From assembly GCA_029339505.1 (NCBI GenBank), contig JAQISU010000167.1, positions 3,223,501 through 3,287,500 of the forward strand: a stretch of 64,000 nt of DNA, in the 5' to 3' direction. The translations under genes and the position numbers were made by a program. Positions 32,046 through 45,609 of the stretch are shown here, one piece after another. Numbering within the stretch: the first letter of the stretch is position 1; each line of letters starts with the position of its first letter. A model generated the notes under the pieces. It had not been told where the DNA came from and made no database searches. It was given only the letters and a program-made list of their open reading frames with translations. This stretch comes from Unio delphinus (Eukaryota; Mollusca; Bivalvia; Unionida; Unionidae).

Positions 32046-32060
32046 ACCATGATCTAAATT
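32046..32060 (-). promoter_or_regulatory. Shared upstream motif ACCATGATCTAAATT (capsid gene)
   Basis: It lies 12 bp upstream of the capsid ATG. The identical 15 bp lies 15 bp upstream of the pX-like ATG at 32519-32533. On the coding strand it reads AATTTAGATCATGGT. Confidence 0.55.
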
Positions 32061-32064
32061 GTAA

Positions 32065-32503
32065 TTATCTACGAAGACCACTTCCTGCTATCAGACTAGC
32101 GGTTATGTTATCTTCTTTTTCTTTTAACGATGCATCAGCCAGAGCCATTAATCTTTGGGTTGCGGCCTGATTAATTATTTTACTTTCATTTGCTGGCATA
32201 ACTTGAGTAGAAAGTAATTTCAGTTGTGTTTTTTCGTCGTAATAACCGTAAAATTCTGTCCTTGACCGCAGAAAACGCATTACCGGCAAGATCACCGATT
32301 GCGCTAGGAGATTTGTCGCGAATAACATCGATAGCTTTCATAAATAATTGTTTTGCAATTGACATTCCTTTTGGGGCTATCCCGGTAAATAAACCCAGAA
32401 CAACATCACCAAGTCCATCTCCATAGGTTATTTCATAAACTGGTAATCGTGAGTTTACTACTCTGATCATTCTTGGTCTACGATACGTATTGTGTACGAT
32501 CAT
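32065..32503 (-). pseudogene. pX/Mu-like core protein pseudogene, element C
   Basis: ATG at 32503. The N-terminal part has VNSRLPV and YGDGLGDVVLGLF. A frameshift near 32250 moves to the frame ending SLIAGSGLRR. It shows that the element B gene originally began upstream of its TAG. Confidence 0.8.
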
Positions 32504-32518
32504 TTTATTTAATTATTC

Positions 32519-32533
32519 ACCATGATCTAAATT
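32519..32533 (-). promoter_or_regulatory. Shared upstream motif ACCATGATCTAAATT (pX-like gene)
   Basis: Identical to 32046-32060, at similar distance from the ATG. Confidence 0.55.
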
Positions 32534-32547
32534 ATGTGTCAAGGGAT

Positions 32548-33694
32548 TTAGTCATCTGTAATTTCATGGATAAATTCCCGATAGGTACTGATGTCCATGA
32601 TACCACCAGTACATAATCGTCGACAGATATCAGATATTTCGTTGATAATTTCATGAGAAGTATTTCCAGCGCGTTTTCCTTCTATGAGAATTTCTAGTTT
32701 ATCCACGTCAGCGATGACGTTGTCAGGGCAAGTGATAAGATCATTTCCTAGACCACTCCCTGTAGTAGCGCCAGAAGAGTCATCTTTTTTCGTACCTGGT
32801 GAAGAGCGTAATTTCTCCCGCCGTTTAGTTTCTTTTTGTTCCCTCTCTCTCTTGTCCATTTGTTTCACCATTTCTATTGCTTGTTCCATCCCTTCCTTTA
32901 TTTATTTCGCCTTTTCTTTTATTTGATCACTTCTAAATGTTTTAGGTTCCAACATCATCCTTTGTTGTTCTATTTGTTGCAAAGGTGGATGAAGTTGATA
33001 CTGAGGTTGTTGTTGTTCTATTTGTTGCAAAGGTGGATGAAGTTGATACTGGAGTTGTTGTTGTTCTATTGCTGTTGAGTTTCTTCTGAATAAAATCTTT
33101 TTATATCGTTAATATAATCATTATATACTGGGTCATCACTTCTAGTCTGAATTGTATTGTAGTTCACACGATATAGCCATTTCAAATAGTTATCACATTT
33201 ATATTAAAATACTCGGGTTTTAAAATTTCAGACTTTCGAGAAAAACTATGATATGCAACACGAGAAAAATCTTCTACCTTAACATTTTTTATTTCTTCAA
33301 TAACACCTTCCTTAAATTTACTAATCAATTCAACATCTCTTTTCGCTTTAGTTTTAGATGCAAGTTTTTCTTTCACATCAGCTATTTCAGTGTAAATTTT
33401 ATCAATATCTTGTTGAGGTTGTGCGGCAGCTATTCTAGCTGGAAGATCTTGTAAAATCTCTTGCGTTGCCCTAGCGGTTTCTTGTATCGTCCCAAGAAGG
33501 GTTTTTTTTTTCTGGATCAGTGATGTCTCCCTATACAACTTTTTCAGTTGTTGCAGTAATAGGTTTAAATAATCTTGTGACTCCTGACGTTCTTGAAGTT
33601 TTCTTCGAAGCTAATCTCTCAAAGGAATACAACTTTTTATTGCTTCCTGGCGTTCTAGAGCTAATCTAGTAGTATATGCTTTTCCGATATTTGC

Positions 33695-33700
<6 letters not shown>
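32548..33700 (-). pseudogene. Coiled-coil minor virion protein pseudogene, element C
   Basis: ATG at 33700 (TTRLALERQEAIK), matching the N-terminus of 11286-12245. Open parts are 33182-33538 and 32548-32889. The C-terminal domain has GKRAGNTSHEIINEISDICR and GGIMDISTYREFI. A 51-bp Gln/Pro-rich duplication lies near 32960-33070. The (AT)n array begins directly at the ATG, so the original promoter is gone. Confidence 0.8.

Positions 33701-33770
<70 letters not shown>
33700..33770. repeat. (AT)n microsatellite
   Basis: About 70 bp, abutting the ATG of the coiled-coil pseudogene. Confidence 0.96.
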
Positions 33771-33776
<6 letters not shown>

Positions 33777-33816
33777 ATTTAATTACATGTATCGATAAAA
33801 TATTTGACTAATTTGT

Positions 33817-34107
33817 AGCAGCACCGAGGAAAAATATTACTCAAAGTAAAAAAAGGTTTCAGATTGATCGTTTCTCCGATTATTCATTTTGTTTGATCTA
33901 TGTACAAAATCTTTTTTTATATCATCAGATTGACAATTTAACACATGGAGAGAGCAGCAGAGAAGGGTCGACTACAACATTGGTTTGTGTCAAGCTAGGT
34001 GTAGTCATTGAACTAACTTCAATGTTAGTCACCATTAGTCAATTTGGTAATCAAATAAGGGTGACGTTTGGACGTTTGGAATTAATCTGTTCACCCTCTC
34101 TGCTTCT
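33817..34107. repeat. Terminal repeat of element C (right end)
   Basis: AGCAGCACCGAGG at 33817, AGCAGCAGAGAAGGGT at 33953 and the end CACCCTCTCTGCTTCT at 34107. Same motif family as the TIRs of elements A and B. The left partner is not in the window. Confidence 0.75.
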
Positions 34108-34972
34108 TATTTATTAATCGATTTTATAATGTTAAGAGTATGTTCACGTCATTGTTTATAACTTTTTTACATCTTATGCTCGTAAATGTCATGTGAGGTT
34201 GCAAGTAAATAAATAAACAAAATAAATAAATAAATTAATAAAGGAATTAATAAATACATATGAAGTAGTAACTTCAATTCCTGACTTGCAACAAATGTTT
34301 TGTAACAGACAATCTTAGTGTTTTATGATTTTTTTTTGTTGTTGACGGAATACGAATTGATTGATGAATTAGGGAATAATGTGGATATGCATTAAAACCC
34401 AGACACAGACCCTGACACAGAACTGTCAGTATGGTACCTTATTGCAAAACAAAACTTTTTTTTATTTAATTTTAATTATTTATGGTCTGGAAAAGATTTG
34501 TCAATAGCGCGTGCTGCGGGAAATTTAATTCCAAGACGGTACACAGCACACTTCATAAATGTTTGAAATGTCTTGACACGTTGTGAATGTTTACGTCCAT
34601 TCCAATATAAAGATATTGCTATTAAATGAAGCTGAAAGGCATGATAAAAATTGTGACAGAATGATTTAATCATACACATGGTGCCTTAGTCTTTTATAGT
34701 TTATGGCACTAACTAAAAGCGACTACCTTATGAAATCTGTCTGAACGCCGTATAAAATTTAGTTTCTAGCTTGAAGCAGCGTAAAGACGAGGGACCCATG
34801 CGCACAATAATAAAAAACGTCAAGGTACTGGAACCGTTAATTGCTTTCTCCAAAACTATCAAGCTGTTTTCTCTAAAAATATCAACTCACTGATGTTGTT
34901 TATTTTATTTTCTCTTTTAAAAGAGTTCTCACCTCTGTTGCATTGTTCTACTGAAAAAATGTAAGGAAACCA

Positions 34973-35017
<45 letters not shown>

Positions 35018-35039
35018 CTAGCTATGTAATATTTAAATA

Positions 35040-35170
35040 CATTCCTACATAAATACCATACCATACCATACATACGTGCGTACATACATATGTATTTAAA
35101 TACATACATACATACATACATACATACATACATACATACATACATACATACATACATACATACATACATA
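35040..35170. repeat. (CATA)n microsatellite
   Basis: CATA tetranucleotide array with a few interruptions; (TG)n lies just to its left. Confidence 0.95.
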
Positions 35171-35338
35171 CGAACATACATACTCTTCAAGTTAGGATAT
35201 ACTTACAATTTTGGTTGAAACAGAACAATAAAAACAAAAAACAAAAAAAAATATTTTTACTTTTCCAATTTGGTATTTGTAGACAATTTTTTTTAATGTT
35301 TATAAGATTTTATAAATTTTAAAGATTTTAATAGCACT

Positions 35339-35340
<2 letters not shown>

Positions 35341-35420
<80 letters not shown>
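35341..35420. repeat. (AT)n microsatellite
   Basis: About 80 bp of AT dinucleotides. Confidence 0.97.
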
Positions 35421-35423
<3 letters not shown>

Positions 35424-35575
35424 GTTATAAAGGACAAAGGAAATTATTTATTATCATCGGGCATCATTCTTTCTTGAGCTAATTATTGAAAAATAGTTTT
35501 TACAAAATAGTTAAAATTAAGACATAATTAGTAAATGCGTCTTGAACAGTATTGATATAAGTTCATATTAAAGAA

Positions 35576-37057
35576 CTATTTTGTATGATTGAGTTCGATG
35601 TATTCATCTGCATTTTCACTTTTTCCTCCGGGAAGGATCGATCCATCTTCATCTGAACCACGTCCTTCCTCATATTTTTTCGCAGTAACATGCACCAAAA
35701 GGATTATTATGACCATAATGGTATAAAGGCCGGATGCTAAGACAAAAGAAAAGCCAGGAAATATATCGATGGTGGATCCATAGAGAGCAGTGAAGACTAG
35801 CGCTAGAAACTTAGCAACTGTCTCCCAGCTTCCTAAGACAGCAAAGATTTTTCCTATTTCGTCTTCGTGAACAAATTTACTTAGGAGGGATCGGATCGGG
35901 GAGTTGATGAGACCGCCAAGGCTTCCTACGATAATCGCTACCCAAACCATCCAAGATTCCTTGCTCCAGGCCAGGATAACAAAGCGAATACTGGCACAAG
36001 CTAGGCCTATGATGCTTATGATGGAGTCTGACAGTTTTAGCACATTTGATAATATGGGCAACAAAATCAATAGAACTATTCCCATAGCTGCGTTGTCCGC
36101 TGCGGACAAATAACCAAACCACGAGCTTGGCCAGCTTAGAGGTGGAAGTTCAGTGTATAGAAGTGTTACATCAATAAGTCCCGTTCGGCAGGTTTGATGG
36201 AGAAGAAGAACTACTAGCAAGGCAATAATACATTTCCGTAAACTGTCTTCACGTTTCTTTACCAATACCATTAGAGAATCCTTGAAATTAGATGCTTGAA
36301 ATATTGATCTACATGGAAAGAGAACTGTACCTTCAGAAGCTGTAACGGTCTCCTTCACAAATGCTAAAGAAAGTATGACGACTGTCGAATGGAATAGTGA
36401 AACTATGCAGTATGCAGTAAGAATATCGATGTTATCTAACAGTACGCCGGCAAGCAGAGAACCAATAAACATTCCCAGAAATTGCATGGATGCCAGCAAC
36501 CCCAGTTTCCGAGTCCTCCTTTCGGTTTCTGTAATATCCACGATGTAACTATGCACTGCCATGGAAATCAGAGAAGTCTTACCGAAGCATCCATGAACCA
36601 ACGATCCAAAAAGGAACAAAATAATGGACGAAGGAGGTGACACGTTTGCACCCATGTATAGTAAAACCGCAAATGTGGCACCAATACTTGGCATAACCAT
36701 TGGCAGTTTTCGCCCGTATTTATCACTCCATGCTCCACAGAAAAATCCTAGAATTAATGCAGGAGCATTAGAGAGAACCTTATAATAAATAATATAGGTC
36801 GTTGAGACTTTCTGGACATCATCTTCGATATCTGGGTGGTTCAGTAGATTTTTACACATTTCGATTTTGTCCGGGTACATGTTGAAGCAGACGATTTGTG
36901 GCATGTTCGGCCGAAGACAAGCATCCAACATTGAGTCGCCGATATTGTATATGAAAAATATCAAATCTATCTGCCAACCATAAAGACACATGAAAAATTT
37001 AAATTGGTACCTTACTGGCAGTAAGTTTTGAAACCTTTCGCCAATGGTTTGACTCAT
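35576..37057 (-). CDS. SLC46-like major facilitator transporter (host gene)
   Basis: 493 residues in one uninterrupted frame, the clearest host gene in the window. About 12 hydrophobic segments occur. The MFS motif A is GAWSDKYGRK (about residues 108-117), between TM2 and TM3. A long, Cys-containing extracellular loop follows TM1 (about 45-85), as in proton-coupled folate transporter relatives. A second MFS-type loop precedes the C-terminal half (LSKFVHEDEIGKIFA). The acidic C-terminal tail is cytosolic. SLC46 members move folates or small hydrophilic molecules across plasma or lysosomal membranes; the substrate here is not determined. No intron is needed within the frame, so it is either a single-exon gene, a retrocopy, or one large exon with 5' non-coding exons. 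A minus-strand AATAAA is at 35447-35452. Confidence 0.85.
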   Translation of the reverse strand: MSQTIGERFQNLLPVRYQFKFFMCLYGWQIDLIFFIYNIGDSMLDACLRPNMPQIVCFNMYPDKIEMCKNLLNHPDIEDDVQKVSTTYIIYYKVLSNAPALILGFFCGAWSDKYGRKLPMVMPSIGATFAVLLYMGANVSPPSSIILFLFGSLVHGCFGKTSLISMAVHSYIVDITETERRTRKLGLLASMQFLGMFIGSLLAGVLLDNIDILTAYCIVSLFHSTVVILSLAFVKETVTASEGTVLFPCRSIFQASNFKDSLMVLVKKREDSLRKCIIALLVVLLLHQTCRTGLIDVTLLYTELPPLSWPSSWFGYLSAADNAAMGIVLLILLPILSNVLKLSDSIISIIGLACASIRFVILAWSKESWMVWVAIIVGSLGGLINSPIRSLLSKFVHEDEIGKIFAVLGSWETVAKFLALVFTALYGSTIDIFPGFSFVLASGLYTIMVIIILLVHVTAKKYEEGRGSDEDGSILPGGKSENADEYIELNHTK

Positions 37058-37439
37058 TTTGACAGGAAGAAACGGTCTACTCGAAATATGATTCTCTAAA
37101 TGTTATGAGCCTATTATAACCAATTTTATTACTTCCTTGATCTTATTTCTTATCAATTAATCTCCTTTACACGGACTTTACGTTTCAAAGCTATTCCATG
37201 CTGGTAAAGGGGTATTTCCTACTCGTCCTTGTTTTTCGTCCATCTGCAAATAAACATAGAGAAAGAATATTAGTCTTTGACACTATCTGCATGAAAATGC
37301 CTTCTGTCTGCTAGAATATGACATTGGAAATATGCTCTTGAATATATATATAATCCATACATTATCTTCAATTATTAAAGCTGATCATAGTTACAGAAGT
37401 GATGGAGTGAGATAAATTAAAATGGAGCAAAGAATTATA

Positions 37440-38060
37440 TATCAGGATACAGGTAAAACCTAAGGTCTACAAAGTCCTTGTGTTGCCGAGTGTATTGTAT
37501 GCAAGTAAATCTTGGATTGTGAGCAGACGCAACGCCAAGAATTTAAATAATGTTCACATGGGTAACCTAGGACACTGATAAGAATAATATGACTGGACAG
37601 CTTTCCAGACACTGAAGCTTTTACACAGCAAGGCATCCCAAGCACCACCGCGCACTTAATGAATCCACATTTGATATGGGTAGGCTACGTCACTAGGGTG
37701 TTCAGCAGAAAAACTTCAAAAATTCACTTCCACTTGACCCTGAGTAATGGAAAGATCACACACGTGCGTATTGGTTACAAACTTTGAACGTAAAAGACTG
37801 GCAGAATCAGTGCCGAAGCGCGAGGAACGTAATCTCAGAACTGATCTCTATTTGTCAACCATACTTCAGCGGCATCTTCTGTCAAATGTATCACAGACCG
37901 TTCAGTGCACAAATTGGCTTGATCAACAATTCACATACTCACAGAAACCAAACCAGTTAGTGATGTCATGATCACCTTATAACTCGAAGGACGAATACTC
38001 ACAGAAACCAAACCAGTTAGTGATGTCATGATCACCTTATAACTCGAAGGACGAACAAGA
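37440..38060 (+). mobile_element. Decayed LINE 3' relic
   Basis: In three shifting frames the plus strand gives LPSVLYASKSW, WTGQLSRH, STFDMGRLRH and FSAQIGLINNSHTH. These match the post-RT region and the terminal zinc-finger-like motif of non-LTR retrotransposons common in invertebrates. Many stops. Confidence 0.6.
37935..38055 (+). repeat. Exact 60-bp tandem duplication
   Basis: Two adjacent identical 60-bp units beginning TACTCACAGAAACCAAACCA and ending CTCGAAGGACGAA. Confidence 0.95.
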
Positions 38061-40303
<2,243 letters not shown>

Positions 40304-40304
40304 T

Positions 40305-41600
40305 CTCTTGGTAGTCCCTTGAGCCGAGGAAGACTACTTGTGTATTTTCATTGACGGTGGACGTGCATGTGGCTCTGGAGTCCAATTTCCGATGCACACA
40401 GGCGGTTGCAGGAGGAGCATGGAACACCGGTGGTTATGGGTAGCAGGGACACAGCTCTGTGACATCTCTCACAAGCTGCAGCAAGACACTTGCGGCGGCC
40501 AACTTCGAAGTTGGAACTGGCTTTTCTGGTTATGGCCTGCTACTGACGTCTGTCTGAGGCAGCGTGCTCGAACTGAAGACTACCCATTTGATGTGCGTTA
40601 TGTGATTGTTTTTGTACCTCTTACGAGGGGGGCCGTGGTTTCGGTTGCCCTGGGCTAGATTGCCAAATAATAGCTGCTTTGGGATTCTGTTTTTATCTAC
40701 GCAGATGACATGTCCAGTCTGTCGAAGTTTGGCTTCGATGCTTGTTGTACTGGCTCTAACAATGATATCCTGGTTGGTGATTTGGTCCTGCCACTTATTG
40801 CGTATGCTTGATATCAGGGAGCACTGGTGGAGTTGTTCCAACTGACTTAAATGCCTTCGGTACACAGTAAATATTCCATAGCCATTCAAGAGAGATTTGA
40901 GGGAAAGTGTATATAACTAGTATGCTGTCTAGGCATTTGAAACTGTCGACATTCTTCAGCTGCGTGTCGCCAATGGTGATGCGGTGTTGTGATGGGACAT
41001 TTTGGGGGGAAAGCTGGAAAAGAAATTCTGTCTTTCCTATGCTAATTGTGAGTCAAAATAGGTTTGAGGCTTCATAGAACCTGTCCACAATTGCCTCTAG
41101 GTGAGTCTCTTCATGGGCCATGAGGCACAGTCATCTGCGAAGAGTTTTTCAATGATGAGTCGTTCTAGCGTCCTGGATTTTTTGCAGCTATGCAGCGGAG
41201 ATCAAACACTGATCCATCCGGTGATAAATAATGTAAATAGCAAGGTCAAGGTCACAGATGTCACGAAGCTGTACCAGTGTGAAGAAGATGTTTAAGAGTA
41301 CCGACACGAGTACGCATCACTGATTGACACTGTTTAATATTGGAAATTTTTCAGAGGGTTCGCTATCTGAAAGAATCATGTCATCGTGAAAGAGCCGGAT
41401 GAGGTTGGTAAAACTCTGGGGACAACCAAGCTTCTTGATTACTACCCACAGTGAGTCTATGTTGATTGTATCGATAGCCTTTGTCAAGTCCACGATTACA
41501 GCATACAGATCCATGTTCTGTACAAGGCACTTTTCTTGGACCTGTCTCACTGCCAAGATAAAATCAACGGAACTACGGTCCTTGTTCATAGAAAATAAAT
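40305..41600 (-). mobile_element. Non-LTR retrotransposon fragment
   Basis: The minus-strand frame at 41317-41589 reads SVDFILAVRQVQEKC, DLYAVIVDLTKAID and LGCPQSF, an RT palm motif A region. The frame at 40530-40889 reads YRRHLSQLEQLHQCSL, QLLFGNLAQGNRNHGPPRKRY, the region after RT. The end near 40340-40450 has a Cys/His finger-like stretch. Frames between are broken, and the 5' half is missing. Confidence 0.75.
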
Positions 41601-41694
41601 GCTGATTATAATAAATTAATTAGGATGGCGAAAATTAGGTTCATCAGAAGGTAACAGTGTTGAACAATAACCCCAAATTAACACCAAATTTAAC

Positions 41695-42010
41695 CACTCT
41701 ATACCAGTGACCATTATAAACCATCCGAGTTTTATAATCTCATCCATACCAGGGACCATTATAAACCATCCGAGTTGTATGATCTCATCTATACCAGGGA
41801 CCATTATAAACCATCCGAGTTGTATAATCTCATCTATACCAGGGACCATTATAAACCATCCGAGTTTTATGATCTCATCTATACCAGGGACCATTATAAA
41901 CCATCCGAGTTTTATGATCTCATCTATACCAGGGACCATTATAAACCATCCGAGTTGTATGATCTCATCTATACCAGGGACCAGTATAAACCATCCAAGT
42001 TTTATGATTT
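41695..42010. repeat. 45-bp minisatellite
   Basis: About seven tandem units of ACCAGGGACCATTATAAACC plus 25 bp, with few substitutions. The 45-bp period keeps both strands open and creates spurious repetitive proteins. Confidence 0.93.
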
Positions 42011-42154
42011 CATCAGTGGAAAACATTACAGTTGAATTTCTACCGAAGCCGCAATTGCATATAAACGCTTTACTTTCGGAATTCCATGTCCCAATTTTCA
42101 ATCAAATTGGTTTTGAAGATTTATGGGAGTGGTTATCGACTCTGAGATAAATCA

Positions 42155-42213
<59 letters not shown>
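42155..42213. repeat. (TTA)n array
   Basis: About 59 bp of TTA triplets, like the tails of the LINE copies here. No LINE body is visible to its left. Confidence 0.9.
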
Positions 42214-42217
<4 letters not shown>

Positions 42218-44007
42218 GTATATGTCATTTTCTGAAAGCAATGATTTATATATATAATTTTCCAACAATATATTATTCTTTTAAGATGAAAGTGTTTTCA
42301 CGCTATGTTGACGGTTAAAAAAGAAAGACTGGCAAAACGCTAACTCGTCTCAATTAACATGGAATGATAAGCAAAGCCATAATCTACATGTACATCCTTT
42401 ACTATTTGGCGTCATATGCACACCTGACACACCCAATTGGAACATCGCTAGCACATTTCTGTCAAGTCGAGAGATGACTGTTCATGTTATCGGAATGCAT
42501 GTATATTTAACGGGTTTTTAGCTACTCGCCTTTGGCAGTGCCCCACATCTCCTGCGACAGTAAAGACCGTCAATGTTACGACTGACTTTTATCTTCTTCC
42601 GCCGCCGTATTGTTTAATGTGATAAAATGTGATTCCGATTATAGTTCTCGGTGGCAGATAGTTACATATGAGGTTTCGTTCTCGTCTTGAAGGCATCACC
42701 GGTGACTCAACTAGTTTCAAGGCCGAAACATTGCAATGTTCCTCTGTTTAACAATACAATCGCCAGAGAATTGACTTTGAATGAACTTACGCAAATAATT
42801 TCCAATAGGTATCATAATGAAATTGACATGGTTATATTTTGCCTTAATGTAACATGTGATTGAGTTCTCAACCATTTCATTGCGATTTTCCCGTTTTAAC
42901 TTTTATCACTCAATTGATGCATTAACGAGGTGGCATTTTGCTGAATAAGCCACGAGATGATCCAAATGAGATAGATAGTGGCGAAAGATATGATTGAAAA
43001 GAGTCTTCCCCCCCCCCCGAACAATACCGAAAAAATCGCTAGTTTTATTTCCTTTTTACCAATTGGTATTGTCAGCCACCGGGATGCGATTCACATAATA
43101 CAAGAACTCTTCGTTAAAGGAAGTAGATAAAAATTTGAGATGTATTTCCAGTCAATATTATGCTTGCCTTTGTAAGTTCAAAATTACATTTCTGCCCTAC
43201 ATTTTCTTTAAATCTTACCTTTGATATGCTAAGTTTTCAGGTGACATTCTTATATACAGAAATAAAACCCACAACCAAAACCCAGAACTTCTCATCTCAA
43301 TAGCAAATGTGAAAGAGAAGCTCATTAAACCAGAGGAACACGATAAATACGAACCGTACAGTGGGGAAAATTAGTTTCATTTTTATGATGTACTATAGAC
43401 AAATCTTAAAATATTTCTTCCGAACTCACAATTTCCAGCGTTAGCACATAAAACTGTTTTATGTTTTATCTGTCGCATCGGATAAAAGGAATTTTACAGG
43501 GACTATATTATTCCAACATAACAGCATTAAAAGTAAGAGCTGTTTTACAATTAACTTGTTCAAAGCTGCGAAAGCTATCACTTTTATCAGTAACAATCTC
43601 TGAATTTCCTCCATAGCCTTCGTTAATTGAATGCGCATGCTTAGTCTTCTGTCTGCATGGATGTAATGTACATTTTGATTATTACTTCATCCATTACACT
43701 GACGCTGGTCTTCGAAGTAAGTCTAGTAAATTACGTCAAAATAAATGATACAGATTTTGCATAAAACACTTCATGTATGATGATTCTAATGTGGATATTT
43801 GATGTTTATAAATTTTTCTTTCGCACAAAATTGAACAAGAAAGATCGTGTAGAAATTAGCATCCATCTTTCTCTTACAACAGAACAACATTTAACAAGCA
43901 AACTTGTTATAAAAATATCAACAGGAATTTTCAATGTTTGTGTTTTTTTTAGCGCACGAACGCACGCACACACATACGCTCATTCATTCAGACAGACAGG
44001 CAGACAT

Positions 44008-44077
<70 letters not shown>

Positions 44078-45609
44078 GGTCTTATTTGCTAGGGGAAGCT
44101 CCACCCCCATTGTTTTGCATAATAAATTGAAGAGAAGCTGAAATCTTAGTGTTCTTGGTAAGAATCACCGTTTAATAAATTCGGTTTTTAGTACGATTTC
44201 ATATAATTTACAAAATCAAGTCTACAATAAAATCTATGAAACAGTCATGAATGACTCTAAAGTCACTCCGGAAAAAATCTATTCTTATCTAGTTCAAAAA
44301 GACCCAATTTAAGTCTGATTTTGTAAAATTAGTGGTGAACAAAGCCTAATCAATCTTTATTTGCCATTCAGTGTGAACTCGCATTACGGCTAAGTTGATT
44401 AGGAGGTATCAGAACGACAAGGGCTTAAATTGTATCGCAAGAATTAATCTAGGTTTTTTTGTCAGCCGTTATTTCTTTTGGCCGTTAGTCGGTAGAGCGC
44501 ATTGTACTTTCTCCCACCGTGCGTGAAAAGTGGATTGTATGAAAATATATTATTTACTTTAAATGAGTTGAGAATTAAGCCCAATTATTCACAAAATAAA
44601 AAAATATCTTTAGACAACTGAACATGACATCTTCGTATGTATGTATGTATGTATGTATGTATGTATGTATGTATGTATGTATGTATGTATGTATGTGTGT
44701 ATGTAACATCTGCATATTGTTGGCAGTATAAACCTGTTCCTGAATGTTTAATGATCGAACAGACAATTCTCTTCGCTTAAAATCGTAAATGGAATGAAGC
44801 GCAACGTGTTTTTCACAGTAAATTATTGTAAATGTAGAATACTTGTATTATTCTCCGCCTTCCAATGAAAGCATTGGTAAGCAGAACAATGATTTTATTA
44901 TGATAGTCAAATACAAATATACTGTTCTTGTCTGAGATTGATGGATGTTTGTATGTCCGGTACGGCGAAAAATATGAAAATGATTTGTCGTAGACGTCGT
45001 TTACGGTCGTACGTAATTTCTTTTCGATGATTTGGTTTGCGTTCTGTCATGCATTTGAATGGAGACGAAACGTGACATTCACATGAATAAATATGAAAAT
45101 GGATTACTCAGGACGATATTTTATCCCAGGATATCTAAGAAATAATCTTTTGCTTTACGTAGCTTGTGCTAAAATACAGTTTGAATACCTTTTGGTTATT
45201 ACAAATGAAAATAGTGTAATGTTTTGTATATCTTTGGCATAAATGTATTTTATGCATATATGGACAATGTGTGAAATAGGTCCTAGCCTTAGTACGGCAT
45301 ACTCACCTACCAATGCAAAGAAACACTAAGATTACCTTTATATTTAAACTATATTAATGAAAAAAATCAACTTGGAATATTTCTCAAAATGTGTTCATTT
45401 ATTAAATGAATTAAGGTTTATATGTCAATTTGTCGCAGAATACACATCATTTAGTTTTCAATCAATAGCGATGTGTATCGAATATGTTTCTTCTTCTTCG
45501 TACACCTAACCACATAAGGCGTTATCGCTTTTCGAAACGCCATTTGAAGGTCCAAATTTCACCATAATTAATTAAAATATACGATTGTATATTTAAATAC
45601 AGAAATAGG
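42214..45609. other. Non-coding stretch with microsatellites
   Basis: (GATA)n at 44010-44075 and (ATGT)n at 44634-44702, and a C9 run at 43010. No gene recognised. Confidence 0.5.

Larger units (their letters stand above)
22655..34107. mobile_element. Degenerate, truncated Polinton element C with rearranged gene order
   Basis: It contains homologues of element B polymerase (minus), zinc-finger, HNH and small protein (plus), then membrane protein, fiber, protease, pVI, capsid, pX and coiled-coil genes (minus), and ends at a terminal repeat (to 34107). Nearly all frames are broken. The helicase, integrase, PLA2, ATPase and left TIR are missing beyond the AT array at 22578-22660. Relative to element B, the capsid block is inverted with respect to the replication block. 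A LINE (24965-26185), a hAT-like MITE (23778-23970) and AT arrays interrupt it. Confidence 0.88.
34108..35575. other. Spacer between element C and the SLC46-like gene
   Basis: (TG)n at 34978-35014, (CATA)n at about 35040-35170 and (AT)n at 35341-35420. On the minus strand, AATAAA (35447-35452) lies about 125 bp past the SLC46-like stop and could be its polyadenylation signal. No other gene seen. Confidence 0.6.

Noticed and set aside
41616..42150. Repetitive proteins on both strands, about 150 residues
   Set aside because: A 45-bp minisatellite is a multiple of three, which keeps frames open on both strands; no gene signals.
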